Assembly (NCBI RefSeq): GCF_012689525.1
Contig: NZ_CP051517.1
Coordinates: 78,976-142,975 of the forward strand
Direction: 5' to 3'
Length of the DNA stretch: 64,000 bases
Source of the DNA: Paraburkholderia aromaticivorans
Lineage (GTDB): Bacteria; Pseudomonadota; Gammaproteobacteria; Burkholderiales; Burkholderiaceae
In this document: in pieces, positions 16,762-25,046 of the stretch
Layout of the letters: every line of letters begins with the position of its first letter
Numbering within the stretch: the first letter of the stretch is position 1
Program-made: the position numbers and the translations under genes
Notes under the pieces: model-generated
The model's database searches: none
Seen by the model: the letters and a program-made list of their open reading frames with translations, nothing else
Told to the model about the DNA's origin: nothing

Positions 16762-16765
16762 CGCC

Positions 16766-18616
16766 ATGTCGAACCAGCCTCAGCAACTCACCCTGCCGCC
16801 GCCGCGCACCTATTCGCGCACCGAATTCGCGGCGTTGCGCGCGCGCGTGCAGGGCGTGCCCATCAGGAAAATCGCGCAACTGTATTTCGACAGCGACACC
16901 ACCCCGTATCCCGACGAACCCGAGCAGCTCGAGCGGTTCCTGCGCACGATGCGCGACGATCTCGTGCAGTTGGCCATCCTCCACGGCTCGCCCGTGCTGG
17001 CCGACTACCTGCGCGCCTCGATCGCGAAGCACGGCAGTGCGCGGCTTGCGAGTGCCTCGCTGCAGATGGTCGAGCAGGCGTCGAGGCTCGCCGTCGCCGA
17101 GCCGCTGGCCGGTCACGCCGTCGGCCTGTGGTTCCGGCCGCCGATCGCGCGGCACCTGGCAGGCGAGGGCATCCACACGCTTGCCGAGCTGGTCGCTGTT
17201 GCGAACCGCCGCGGCGGCAGCTGGTGGCGTTCGGTGCCGCGCATCGGGCCCGGCCGTGCGCGGGTGATCGTCGCGTGGCTCCGGCGGCACGTCGATTCGA
17301 TCGGCGTGACGGTTGCGGCCGACGTCGATGCCTCGGAGCCGCTCGTTGCACCGGGCAACACCGCGGTGATCGGACCGGCCAGCGGGCAGCTCGCGCCGCT
17401 CGAGCGCATGGCATTGCCACACGCGCTGTCCGGCGAGCGCGGCACCAACCGTGCGCCTGTCTTCCCGTACGTCCGGGCCCGCCACGACCTCGACGCGGTG
17501 CGGGCCTACCTGGCCGGCTACGCCGGACAGACGGCCACCCAGCGCGCGTATGTACGCGAGCTCGAGCGGCTGGTGCTGTGGGCAACAATGCAGCGCGGCG
17601 CGGCGCTGTCGTCATTGACGGTCGAAGACTGCGAGGCCTACAAGGCCTTTCTGACCGCGCCGGCGGCCGCCTTTACCGGTCCGCCGGTGTCGCGCACATC
17701 GGGCCGGTGGCGTCCGTTCGCGCCGGGCGGCCTGTCGGCGGAGAGTCAGCGGTACGCGGTACGCGCGATCCGGGCCGCGTTCGACTGGCTGGTCGACGTG
17801 CGCTATCTGGCCGGCAATCCGTGGCGGGCCGTGAAGGACCCGAGGACCGTCCGGCGCGCGCAGAAAATGAAGATCGATCGCGCCCTGCCGATCGACCTGT
17901 GGACGCGCGTGCGCGTGTTTCTGGCCGGGTGCAGCGACAGCCCTGGACCACAAGCGCAGCGTTGGCGCGCGGTACGCGCGCTCCTGCTGCTCATGGGCGA
18001 TTCGGGCCTGCGTATCGCCGAGGCTGCGGCGACCCGGCGCCCGGAACTGGAGTGGTTGCCTGCCGACGGCGACGTGCCCCCGACGTGGTTGCTGCAGGTG
18101 ATCGGCAAGGGCGACAGGGAGCGTTTCGTCCCAGTGAGCGATGAATGTATCGCCGCGCTGCATGCGCACTGGCGTGATCGCGGACTCGACTTCGCTGCGC
18201 CGGACGCGTGCGCACCGCTCGTCGCACCGCTCGTCATCCCGGCGACGAAGAAGGCCCGCAGGAAGTTCGGTCTGGATGCGGGCAAAGAGGATGTAACCGG
18301 AGTGCCGCTGCAGGAAGGCTATTCAGTGCGCGGCGCACGAGGACTCACCAGCTGGGCGATCCGCCAGATGCTCGAGCACCTGACGGATCTCAACGAGTCC
18401 GAGCGCCGGCAGCTCGCCCGCACGTCTCCGCATGCGCTGCGGCATACGTTCGGCACGCAGTCGGTGGCCGCCGACGTCCCGCTCGACGTCGTGCAGCGGA
18501 TCCTGGGGCACGCGTCACTGCAGACGACCACGACCTACGTGACAGCCGAACGGCGCCGGATGCGCGCCGAGGTCGCGAAGTATCACGCGCGCCTGACCGG
18601 GTTGGGGCGTCAATAA
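16766..18616 (+). CDS. Tyrosine recombinase/integrase with DUF3701-type N-terminus
   Basis: This 616-residue protein has an N-terminal domain (TYSRTEFAALRARVQGVP) like DUF3701, followed by a helix-hairpin-helix-like segment (VPRIGPGRARVIVAWLRRH). The C-terminal tyrosine recombinase domain carries the catalytic Arg in GDSGLRIAEA, Lys in GKGDRERF, His556 and Arg559 in HALRHTFGT, His582 in LGHASL and nucleophile Tyr591. All catalytic residues are present. Such integrases are common in Burkholderia. It ends the four-gene operon, so integration and an Abi-like function may be linked. Confidence 0.88.
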   Translation: MSNQPQQLTLPPPRTYSRTEFAALRARVQGVPIRKIAQLYFDSDTTPYPDEPEQLERFLRTMRDDLVQLAILHGSPVLADYLRASIAKHGSARLASASLQMVEQASRLAVAEPLAGHAVGLWFRPPIARHLAGEGIHTLAELVAVANRRGGSWWRSVPRIGPGRARVIVAWLRRHVDSIGVTVAADVDASEPLVAPGNTAVIGPASGQLAPLERMALPHALSGERGTNRAPVFPYVRARHDLDAVRAYLAGYAGQTATQRAYVRELERLVLWATMQRGAALSSLTVEDCEAYKAFLTAPAAAFTGPPVSRTSGRWRPFAPGGLSAESQRYAVRAIRAAFDWLVDVRYLAGNPWRAVKDPRTVRRAQKMKIDRALPIDLWTRVRVFLAGCSDSPGPQAQRWRAVRALLLLMGDSGLRIAEAAATRRPELEWLPADGDVPPTWLLQVIGKGDRERFVPVSDECIAALHAHWRDRGLDFAAPDACAPLVAPLVIPATKKARRKFGLDAGKEDVTGVPLQEGYSVRGARGLTSWAIRQMLEHLTDLNESERRQLARTSPHALRHTFGTQSVAADVPLDVVQRILGHASLQTTTTYVTAERRRMRAEVAKYHARLTGLGRQ

Positions 18617-18790
18617 TCCGCAAGGCGGCGTTTCAATGGGTGACAGATTCAATGCGGTTTACGTTTTCGCGAGTCCGAAAGGTGAGGGACCATCAGCTCC
18701 CGGGCATGGCGGGTACCGGCCACTTATCAGGCCGATTGCGGCAGCTTCGAGTCGCCCGCGCTGCATTTTGACCTTCGGCCGCGCAAGCTC

Positions 18791-18821
18791 TTGACCCGTC
18801 GCCGACCCCGCACGATACAAT
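18791..18821 (+). promoter_or_regulatory. Possible promoter of the vsr-methylase-nuclease operon
   Basis: TTGACC (18791-18796) and TACAAT (18816-18821) are 19 bp apart, 42 bp upstream of vsr. The -10 is good; the spacing is long. Confidence 0.4.
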
Positions 18822-18862
18822 CACACGCGGCGCGGGGCGGCCTGCGCCGACTGGCGAGACCT

Positions 18863-19294
18863 ATGGACAGTTTGACCCCGCGCGAGCGTAGCGAGCGGAT
18901 GGCACGCGTCAAGGCAAAGAACACCAAGCCGGAACTTGCGGTCAGAAGCCTCGTTCATCGCATGGGGTTCCGATACCGGCTGCACGGCAAGGGCTTGCCC
19001 GGGCGACCCGATCTGGTGTTTGCACGAAGGCGCAAAGCGATCTTCGTTCACGGATGCTTCTGGCATCGGCACCAGGGTTGCCGTCTTGCGCGTCTGCCGA
19101 AGACACGGCTGGACTTCTGGCTGCCGAAACTCGATGCGAACGCGGCGCGGGATCGGAAAGTCGAGCGGCAACTTGCCGAGCTCGGTTGGAAAATAATGGT
19201 CATCTGGGAATGTGAAGTGAAGGACCAGGCAGCGTTGATGTCGCGCATCAGGGCTTTCCTGGACGACACGGAGAACAACAATGAAAGCTGTTGA
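18863..19294 (+). CDS. vsr: Vsr very-short-patch mismatch endonuclease
   Basis: This 143-residue protein contains the Vsr signatures MARVKAKNTKPELAVRSLVH, GFRYRLHGKGLPGRPDLVF (with the metal-binding Asp) and the zinc-site segment VHGCFWHRHQGC. Vsr nicks T:G mismatches that arise by deamination of 5-methylcytosine, so it accompanies C5 methylases. The chosen ATG (MDSLTPRERSERM) matches family N-termini. Its end overlaps the methylase gene by 14 bp. Confidence 0.92.
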   Translation: MDSLTPRERSERMARVKAKNTKPELAVRSLVHRMGFRYRLHGKGLPGRPDLVFARRRKAIFVHGCFWHRHQGCRLARLPKTRLDFWLPKLDANAARDRKVERQLAELGWKIMVIWECEVKDQAALMSRIRAFLDDTENNNESC

Positions 19295-20498
19295 GCTTTA
19301 CGCGGGTGCCGGCGGGCTCGCGATGGGAGTGAGCCTGGCGGGGTTCACGCCGCTGGCCGTTGTCGAATGGGACCGGTGGGCCTGCGACACGATTCGCGAG
19401 AATCAGCGGCGCGGTTTTCCGCTTGTCGCGGACTGGCCTCTGCATGAGGGCGATGTTCGTCATTTCGACTGGTCGGGTATCGAGGACGATATCGACCTCC
19501 TGGCGGGTGGGCCACCCTGCCAGCCGTTCTCGATGGGCGGCAAGCATCAGGCGCACGACGACACGCGCGACATGTTCCCGGCCACCGTCGACATCGTCCG
19601 CCGGTTGCGGCCGAAAGCATTCATCGTCGAAAACGTGAAGGGGCTGACCCGCTCCACGTTCGCGAACTACTACCAATACATCCTCCTGCAACTGGAGTTT
19701 CCGGAAGTACCCCGGCGACGCAACGAAGAGTGGTTTGATCACCTGCTTCGCCTGCAAGTCGAGCGAACGAGCGGCCGGCAAAAGGGAAGGAAGTTGACCT
19801 ACAACGTGGTGCCCACGCTCGTGAACGCGGCGGACTACGGCGTGCCGCAGAAACGCGAGCGCGTTTTCATCGTGGGCTTTCGCTCCGACCTCGGCATCGA
19901 CTGGAGCTTCCCCCGTCCAACGCACAGCTACGACCGGTTGCTTCGCGACCAGTGGGTCACCGGCGAGTATTGGGAGCGGCATGGCGTCCCGCGCCGCGGC
20001 CGCCCGACGATGCCGGCAACCTTGGAGTCGCGCGTGCGGCGCATCGCGGCCTCGCCGCTGTCCGCCGATCTGCCGTGGCGAACCGTGCGGGATGCCATCG
20101 CCGGGTTGCCGAGCCCGTTGTCGCGCACGGCGAGCCATTACTCGGATCACCGCTTCCAACCTGGCGCGCGGGTGTATCCCGGCCATACGGGCAGTCCGCT
20201 CGATCTGCCGGCCAAGACCTTGAAGGCGGGCGACCACGGGGTACCGGGCGGGGAAAACATGCTGGTCAACACGGACGGTTCGGTGAGGTATTTCTCGATC
20301 CGGGAGTCGGCGCGCGTGCAGACGTTCCCGGACGGATTCGTTTTTCATGGGTCCTGGACCGAGACCATGCGGCAGCTCGGAAACGCCGTGCCGGTCGCAC
20401 TGGGGCACATGGTGGCGCGCAGTGTCGCGGAGCGTCTGGCGATAGTGCAGCTGGAACGGCTGGCGCGCGGACGGGAAAACGCGCGAGGAGCCGCATGA
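19281..20498 (+). CDS. DNA (cytosine-5) methyltransferase
   Basis: This 405-residue C5 methylase has motif I (LYAGAGGLAMG), the catalytic motif IV GGPPCQPFS (Cys about 79), motif VI ENVKG, motif VIII region QKRERVFIVGF and a C-terminal motif X (LGNAVPVALG). With the Eco29kI-like nuclease that overlaps its 3' end it forms a type II restriction-modification system. By analogy with Eco29kI the site could be CCGCGG; that is inference, since target domains are not readable by eye. Confidence 0.93.
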   Translation: MKAVELYAGAGGLAMGVSLAGFTPLAVVEWDRWACDTIRENQRRGFPLVADWPLHEGDVRHFDWSGIEDDIDLLAGGPPCQPFSMGGKHQAHDDTRDMFPATVDIVRRLRPKAFIVENVKGLTRSTFANYYQYILLQLEFPEVPRRRNEEWFDHLLRLQVERTSGRQKGRKLTYNVVPTLVNAADYGVPQKRERVFIVGFRSDLGIDWSFPRPTHSYDRLLRDQWVTGEYWERHGVPRRGRPTMPATLESRVRRIAASPLSADLPWRTVRDAIAGLPSPLSRTASHYSDHRFQPGARVYPGHTGSPLDLPAKTLKAGDHGVPGGENMLVNTDGSVRYFSIRESARVQTFPDGFVFHGSWTETMRQLGNAVPVALGHMVARSVAERLAIVQLERLARGRENARGAA

Positions 20499-21157
20499 CG
20501 GGATCGAACGGAAACATCATTCCCTTCAACCCGCTCGACAAGAAGAATCTTGGCGCGAGCGTCGCGGAGGCGATGCTCGAGCAAAAGCCGCAGCCACTGG
20601 GCGGGTTGAAGCAGTTTTTCGGCGTTGGCATCTACGCCATCTACTACACGGGTGATTTCGCGCCTTATGCGCCGCTGGCCGTGCGCAACCGCGACGGGCT
20701 GTTTCAGGCGCCGATTTATGTCGGCAAGGCCGTTCCGAAGGGGGCGCGCAAGGGGGGCGGGGTGGGGGAGGTGCGCAGTCGCGCTCTCTACGACCGGTTG
20801 CGCGAGCACGCCGAAAGTGTCGAACTGGCGTCCAACCTGGACATCAACGACTTTTATTGCCGCTTCCTGGTGGTGGACGATATCTGGATTCCACTGGGTG
20901 AGTCGTTGTTGATCGCGAAATTCGCCCCGCTGTGGAACGCGTCAATCGACGGATTTGGCAACCATGACCCGGGCAGTGGCAGATACAACGGGCTGCGCCC
21001 CCGCTGGGACGTTTTGCACCCGGGCCGCGCCTGGGCGGAAAAATGCAGGGCGCGGGAAGAAACGCAGGACCATATCATTCGCGACGTACACAATTACTTT
21101 TCGACGATCGCTTTTCCTGCGTCGCACCACGTACTGGGTCCGGACCAGCAACCGTAA
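20495..21157 (+). CDS. Eco29kI-like GIY-YIG restriction endonuclease
   Basis: This 220-residue protein has a GIY-YIG-type catalytic core: GIYAIYYTGDF (about 46-56) and PIYVGKAVPKG (about 74-84), followed by the Arg-containing helix LYDRLREHAES and the acidic segment PLGESLLIAKFAPLWN. The ending HPGRAWAEK also fits the Eco29kI family. It starts inside the methylase stop codon (ATGA), so nuclease translation is tied to methylase translation. Confidence 0.85.
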   Translation: MTGSNGNIIPFNPLDKKNLGASVAEAMLEQKPQPLGGLKQFFGVGIYAIYYTGDFAPYAPLAVRNRDGLFQAPIYVGKAVPKGARKGGGVGEVRSRALYDRLREHAESVELASNLDINDFYCRFLVVDDIWIPLGESLLIAKFAPLWNASIDGFGNHDPGSGRYNGLRPRWDVLHPGRAWAEKCRAREETQDHIIRDVHNYFSTIAFPASHHVLGPDQQP

Positions 21158-21632
21158 CCCGGTCGGGCCGCCTGATGGCGATTGTCGACGACGCCGGCGC
21201 ATGCGCGCTGGCGTATCTGAGTTTCAAGGCGGACGGATTCCGCTCAATGGGCACGGCAAAGTCGGCCGCACCGGATTTTGCCCGATGTGAACTCGCGCGC
21301 ATGAGCGCGATGATCGCGGACTTGGTGAGCCACAGGAAGATTGTCGGTGTGTGACGGCGACAGCGAAAAACGATACTCCAAGAATACGAAATCTGTGGCG
21401 ACGATCTCTTCACGTTCAGGACCGTTGAGTATTACGCCTTTCCGAACCCCGGCCCCGGCGAATGTGACTGGAAGCTAGAATTGACGTGGATCATCAAAAA
21501 GTCGATGCTCAAACGGTCGCGTGACGGCAATGGCAGGTTACAGGTCGAGCAGCAGACGCAGACCGTCTCCCGAGGTAACGCCGATACGGCGTCCGATGCA
21601 CAACGGGGTATAACCAAGAGGTGTCGCCAAAG
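21158..21632. other. Degenerate region after the restriction operon
   Basis: A 59-codon frame at 21175-21354 (MAIVDDAGACALAYLSFKADG) is followed, in the same frame after a TGA, by about 92 open codons without a start (EYEICGDDLFTFRTVEYYAFPNPGPG). The amino-acid composition of the second part looks like real protein sequence. Together they may be a decayed gene. No family is recognised. Confidence 0.4.
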
Positions 21633-21878
21633 ATGACTCGCTCTTTCGGGCTGGTTGACTACAAGGTTCAAGAAGCAGAGTACTTCCTTCTGGAACTGAG
21701 GCGCGTTGGCAAACGCGCCGATTTTAGCGCAGTTCAATTCTGTACCTCTGCCTTCGTATCTGTCGCACGCAGCGTGACCTTCGCGATGCAGTCATCACTA
21801 AAAGGTCATCCTGAATTTGAGGCATGGTATACACCACGGCAGGAGAAACTGCGCAACGATCCACGTAGACCGTATTAA
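21633..21878 (+). pseudogene. Truncated HEPN-like protein
   Basis: Eighty-one codons encode TRSFGLVDYKVQEAEYFLLE, SAFVSVARSVTFAMQ and FEAWYTPRQEKLRNDP, ending in a stop. The pattern (helix with EAEYFL, then SAF-AR, then WY-LR-DP) is that of a family of roughly 150-200-residue HEPN-like proteins; here it ends where the second half should begin. A 161-bp inverted-repeat element begins 62 bp later and may have caused the truncation. The family assignment is by pattern memory. Confidence 0.5.
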
Positions 21879-21939
21879 AAGTGTCGCCGGCTTGCGGCGA
21901 GTGGCGATCGGTTGAGGTCCGCGTCGGGCCGACTTCGGC

Positions 21940-22100
21940 CGATGCTGTTGAAAAAGTCGGCGACGGTCTACATCGCGAGGTTTTCATGGGTCGCTTTACC
22001 CTTAACCGCGGCCCGCGGACGGCTTGTAGGCTGAACTGATAGGTCAATTTCGTGGCCGGTGGTGGGCCGACCAACTGCCGCGACTTTTTCAACAGCATCG
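21940..22100. mobile_element. 161-bp MITE-like inverted-repeat element
   Basis: Perfect 20-bp inverted termini lie at 21940-21959 and 22081-22100; the plus-strand left end reads CGATGCTGTTGAAAAAGTCG. Termini with TGTTGAAAAAGTC are common among DDE insertion sequences. The 121-bp interior has no gene. It looks like a non-autonomous element or an internally deleted insertion sequence. No target duplication is obvious. Confidence 0.65.
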
Positions 22101-22268
22101 ATACGCGTTCGGTCATTGACCGCTACGGTGCCGCTGCACTCCGTGTCTTGGCGAACGGTAGATCAAACAGAAAGCGAAAGTCGTCGCGCCGCAATCGGGG
22201 GCGGGTCTCTGCTGTCGGCACTAAGGAATGTGTCAAAATCCGACTAAAAATAGCCGCGAGCGCCAATC

Positions 22269-23438
22269 ATGCCGGAAATGCACCTTTTCATCGACACCAA
22301 CGCATATTTGCAGTTCTATCGCCACACAAAAGATGACGCCGAGGTCCTAAACACCCTAAGCGAACACGTCGAGCGCGGTGGCATCGTCGTGCATTTGCCC
22401 ATGCACGTTTTGGACGAATGCAATCGTAATCGAGAGCGAGAGCTACATAACTCGACCGATGCATTCAGGAAAGCCCCTCTTCCGGGAGCTTATCCGAGGC
22501 ATATGCATGGGTTAGCGTTGGCAGCTGAATACGACGAAGCTTTGGAACGGCTCTCCCAAGTTCGAAATCGCTTGGCGGCGGAAGCGACCATCAAATCGCG
22601 TACGTTTGAGCTTGTCGTTGACCAGCGGCTAGGCAAGCTCACCGAGATAGCGTCGAAATATCCGGACGATGATGACGTGTTCGAGCGCGCTATCCGAAGA
22701 GCGCAGAAGGGAAATCCGCCAGGAAAGAAAGAAAGCATCGGCGATCAATACAATTGGGAAATGCTGCTGAAGAAGGTCCCGGACGTGGACCTATATGTGG
22801 TATCGAAGGATGGTGACTACGCGTCGCCCCTCGGGGGCACCGACGCAAACGGCGCGATCTATCCAAACGTGTTTTTAAGTAACGAATGGAAGACGGCTCG
22901 AAATGGCAAAAACCTATACCTTTTTTCGAGCATTAAGGACGTTCTAAAGCACTTCGAGAAGACATTCGCAAACGAGGCACTTCCCCGTGTCGAAGCTGTC
23001 GAGAGCCAGTTGCAGCCGGCACAACCAGTAATTGCAGAGGCGCCACAAGCACAACCCGTAGCAGCAGAACCCGTGCGTGTACGACGCACTCACGAGGGCG
23101 CTGAGATTCACGACGCAGAGACAATTTCAGCAATCGACAACGCGGTCGACGCGCTGGTGAATAGCTCGAGCTTTTACGAAACGCATCAAGCTATCGGCGC
23201 GCTTGGCACCATGCTTCATCTGCTAGGAATAGAGGACGCCGAGAAACTGGTCAACGCGGCAATCGATAACAATCAGATCGGCTGGATCGTTAGCGACCCC
23301 GATGTGCGCGATTTCTACCAAAATCTCGTCAACATCTTCTTGTTGGAATTAGACGGCGGCCTGCTCGATGCGCTCTTGGAAAAGATGGGTTTGCTCGATG
23401 AGTCAGGTCCTGACACAGACGAAGAACCGCTTCGGTAG
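22269..23438 (+). CDS. PIN-like domain RNase protein
   Basis: This is a 389-residue protein. The N-terminal 200 residues form a PIN-like nuclease: FIDTN at residues 7-11, LDECNR (about 54-59) and the acidic pair in VSKDGDYASP (about 184-193), giving the usual Asp/Glu metal site. The middle is a Pro/Gln/Ala linker (about 255-285). The C-terminal 100 residues are helical and acidic (EDAEKLVNAAIDNNQIGW). The N-terminal part resembles DUF4935-type PIN proteins. It is a stand-alone gene with its own upstream region, upstream of SIR2-HerA in a defence island, so a defence role is likely but unproven. Confidence 0.72.
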   Translation: MPEMHLFIDTNAYLQFYRHTKDDAEVLNTLSEHVERGGIVVHLPMHVLDECNRNRERELHNSTDAFRKAPLPGAYPRHMHGLALAAEYDEALERLSQVRNRLAAEATIKSRTFELVVDQRLGKLTEIASKYPDDDDVFERAIRRAQKGNPPGKKESIGDQYNWEMLLKKVPDVDLYVVSKDGDYASPLGGTDANGAIYPNVFLSNEWKTARNGKNLYLFSSIKDVLKHFEKTFANEALPRVEAVESQLQPAQPVIAEAPQAQPVAAEPVRVRRTHEGAEIHDAETISAIDNAVDALVNSSSFYETHQAIGALGTMLHLLGIEDAEKLVNAAIDNNQIGWIVSDPDVRDFYQNLVNIFLLELDGGLLDALLEKMGLLDESGPDTDEEPLR

Positions 23439-23883
23439 CTCGCGCGCCCGACAGGTTGTCGCATCGGTTGATGGGAATGCGACTCTCTTGAATTGACCTG
23501 CGATCACTTATATTGAATTGGCGCCAGCGAAAAGTCGCAGGTGCTGTTCTTAGCCAAGGGATCGCGGAGGGCTTCAATCTGACGGCGCATCCGAGTGATC
23601 AGGCGGCTACGGCCTCCATTCGACGTTCATGATGGCCATGAACAAACCCGTCGATCGTATTAATTCCATCGACCGCACTTCGGCCCGTTGCGGATGGTCG
23701 CGGAGAGAGGACGGAGGTCGATTAGCGCTGCGGCTTGGACAATGCAATCCCGGTCGAATAAATATTCAAAACGCATCATGTGCGATCGACTACTTCGTGT
23801 GAACAAGGCACTCCAACACCTTGATGGATTCGTTCCGGTTGATGGTGTAATCTTGGCCGACCGCATAAAAACTCGGTGCAAAA
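23439..23883. other. Intergenic region before SIR2-HerA
   Basis: These 445 bp carry no recognisable gene. An A/T-richer part near 23755-23780 (GAATAAATATTC) could hold the promoter of the SIR2 operon, with TTGGAC at 23735 as a weak -35. I see no long repeats. Confidence 0.4.
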
Positions 23884-25044
23884 ATGGCTGCTCACGATCC
23901 CCTGCGGTTTACTACCGGCCTGGGCGCAAAGCTGGCGACACGTTCTCGCCACGTATGCACATTTTTCGGTGCAGGCACTTCAAAGGCTTGTGGTTTGCCC
24001 GATATCGCTCAACTGCAGGAGAGAGTGCTCGCACGCCTTGACGCTGGCCAGCGTACATCGCTAGCCCGTCAGCTTGAAGGTCGAAATCTGGAGCAGGGCT
24101 TGAGTCGTCTTCGACGTATAGCAGCACTGCTTGTCGAGAATCAGATACTCGACGGCCTAACTGCGCAGGCCGCAGTGGACCTGGATCAAGCCATCTGTCG
24201 AGCCGTCATCGCCGAGGTCGACATTCGCGCTGCGGACTTCTCACCGAGTCGGCATTTCGCAGCGTGGCTTGCGCGTACAAATTATCATGCCCCCGTCGAA
24301 GTGTTCACGGTCAACTATGACCTCCTGTTCGAAACATCGCTAGAGGAAATGCGAGTCCCGTATTTTGACGGATTTATTGGGAACTTGCGTGCTCGCTTTC
24401 AGACCGAGCTCGTTGAGGCGCGACCGGGAGCCGACAGCGACGGTGTCCCAGCGTTTTTTGCCCGCCTGTGGAAGTTGCATGGATCCGTCAATTGGGCATG
24501 GGAAAGCTCCAACCAGGTCGTTCGCATAGGACAGCCTGTCAGTGAGGGGATGGCTGCAGCAATCTATCCATCCGATACAAAATATGAGGAATCCAGGCGA
24601 GTTCCCTTTCTAGTGCTTCAAGACCGTATGCGCCGGGCGTTGCATCAACCAGAAACCCTAGTGATCGTGGCTGGATATTCGTTTGGTGATGCTCACCTCA
24701 ACGAACTTCTTTTCGACGCAGCCATGCGACGCGAACGCACAGAAATCGTCGTTTTTTGCTATTCAACCATACCCGACATACTCGCTGAGCGAGCGCTTCT
24801 CACGCCGAATATCCAGGTTCTAGGTGACCGGGAAGCCATCATTGGCGGAGTAAGAGCCGATTGGGTGCCGCCTGAAGATGAGGTTGCCGGCATATTTGAG
24901 GGTGGTCGTTTTTTGCTCGGCGACTTCCAGAAGCTCGCCGAATACCTCGCGAAGAGTACAACTCGGGAGTCCGATAACGGTTTGCGACTGCGACAATTGT
25001 TGGGAGCTGTGGTGGACAATCGTGACGTCGAAGCTGGAGACTGA
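23884..25044 (+). CDS. SIR2-family NADase of a SIR2-HerA defence system
   Basis: This 386-residue protein has SIR2 motifs: FFGAGTSKACGLPDI (about 28-42), the NAD-site VFTVNYDLLFE (about 140-150) and KLHGSVNW (about 197-204, catalytic His). A C-terminal segment YSFGDAHLNELL is typical of defence SIR2 proteins. In known SIR2-HerA systems the complex responds to phage by nuclease and NAD-depleting activity. The HerA gene begins 3 bp after its stop. Confidence 0.88.
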   Translation: MAAHDPLRFTTGLGAKLATRSRHVCTFFGAGTSKACGLPDIAQLQERVLARLDAGQRTSLARQLEGRNLEQGLSRLRRIAALLVENQILDGLTAQAAVDLDQAICRAVIAEVDIRAADFSPSRHFAAWLARTNYHAPVEVFTVNYDLLFETSLEEMRVPYFDGFIGNLRARFQTELVEARPGADSDGVPAFFARLWKLHGSVNWAWESSNQVVRIGQPVSEGMAAAIYPSDTKYEESRRVPFLVLQDRMRRALHQPETLVIVAGYSFGDAHLNELLFDAAMRRERTEIVVFCYSTIPDILAERALLTPNIQVLGDREAIIGGVRADWVPPEDEVAGIFEGGRFLLGDFQKLAEYLAKSTTRESDNGLRLRQLLGAVVDNRDVEAGD

Positions 25045-25046
25045 GC

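Noticed and set aside
16383..17267. Alternative Arg-rich frames over the integrase start
   Set aside because: They overlap the integrase, whose catalytic residues are all intact. Their composition is typical of GC-rich out-of-frame translation.
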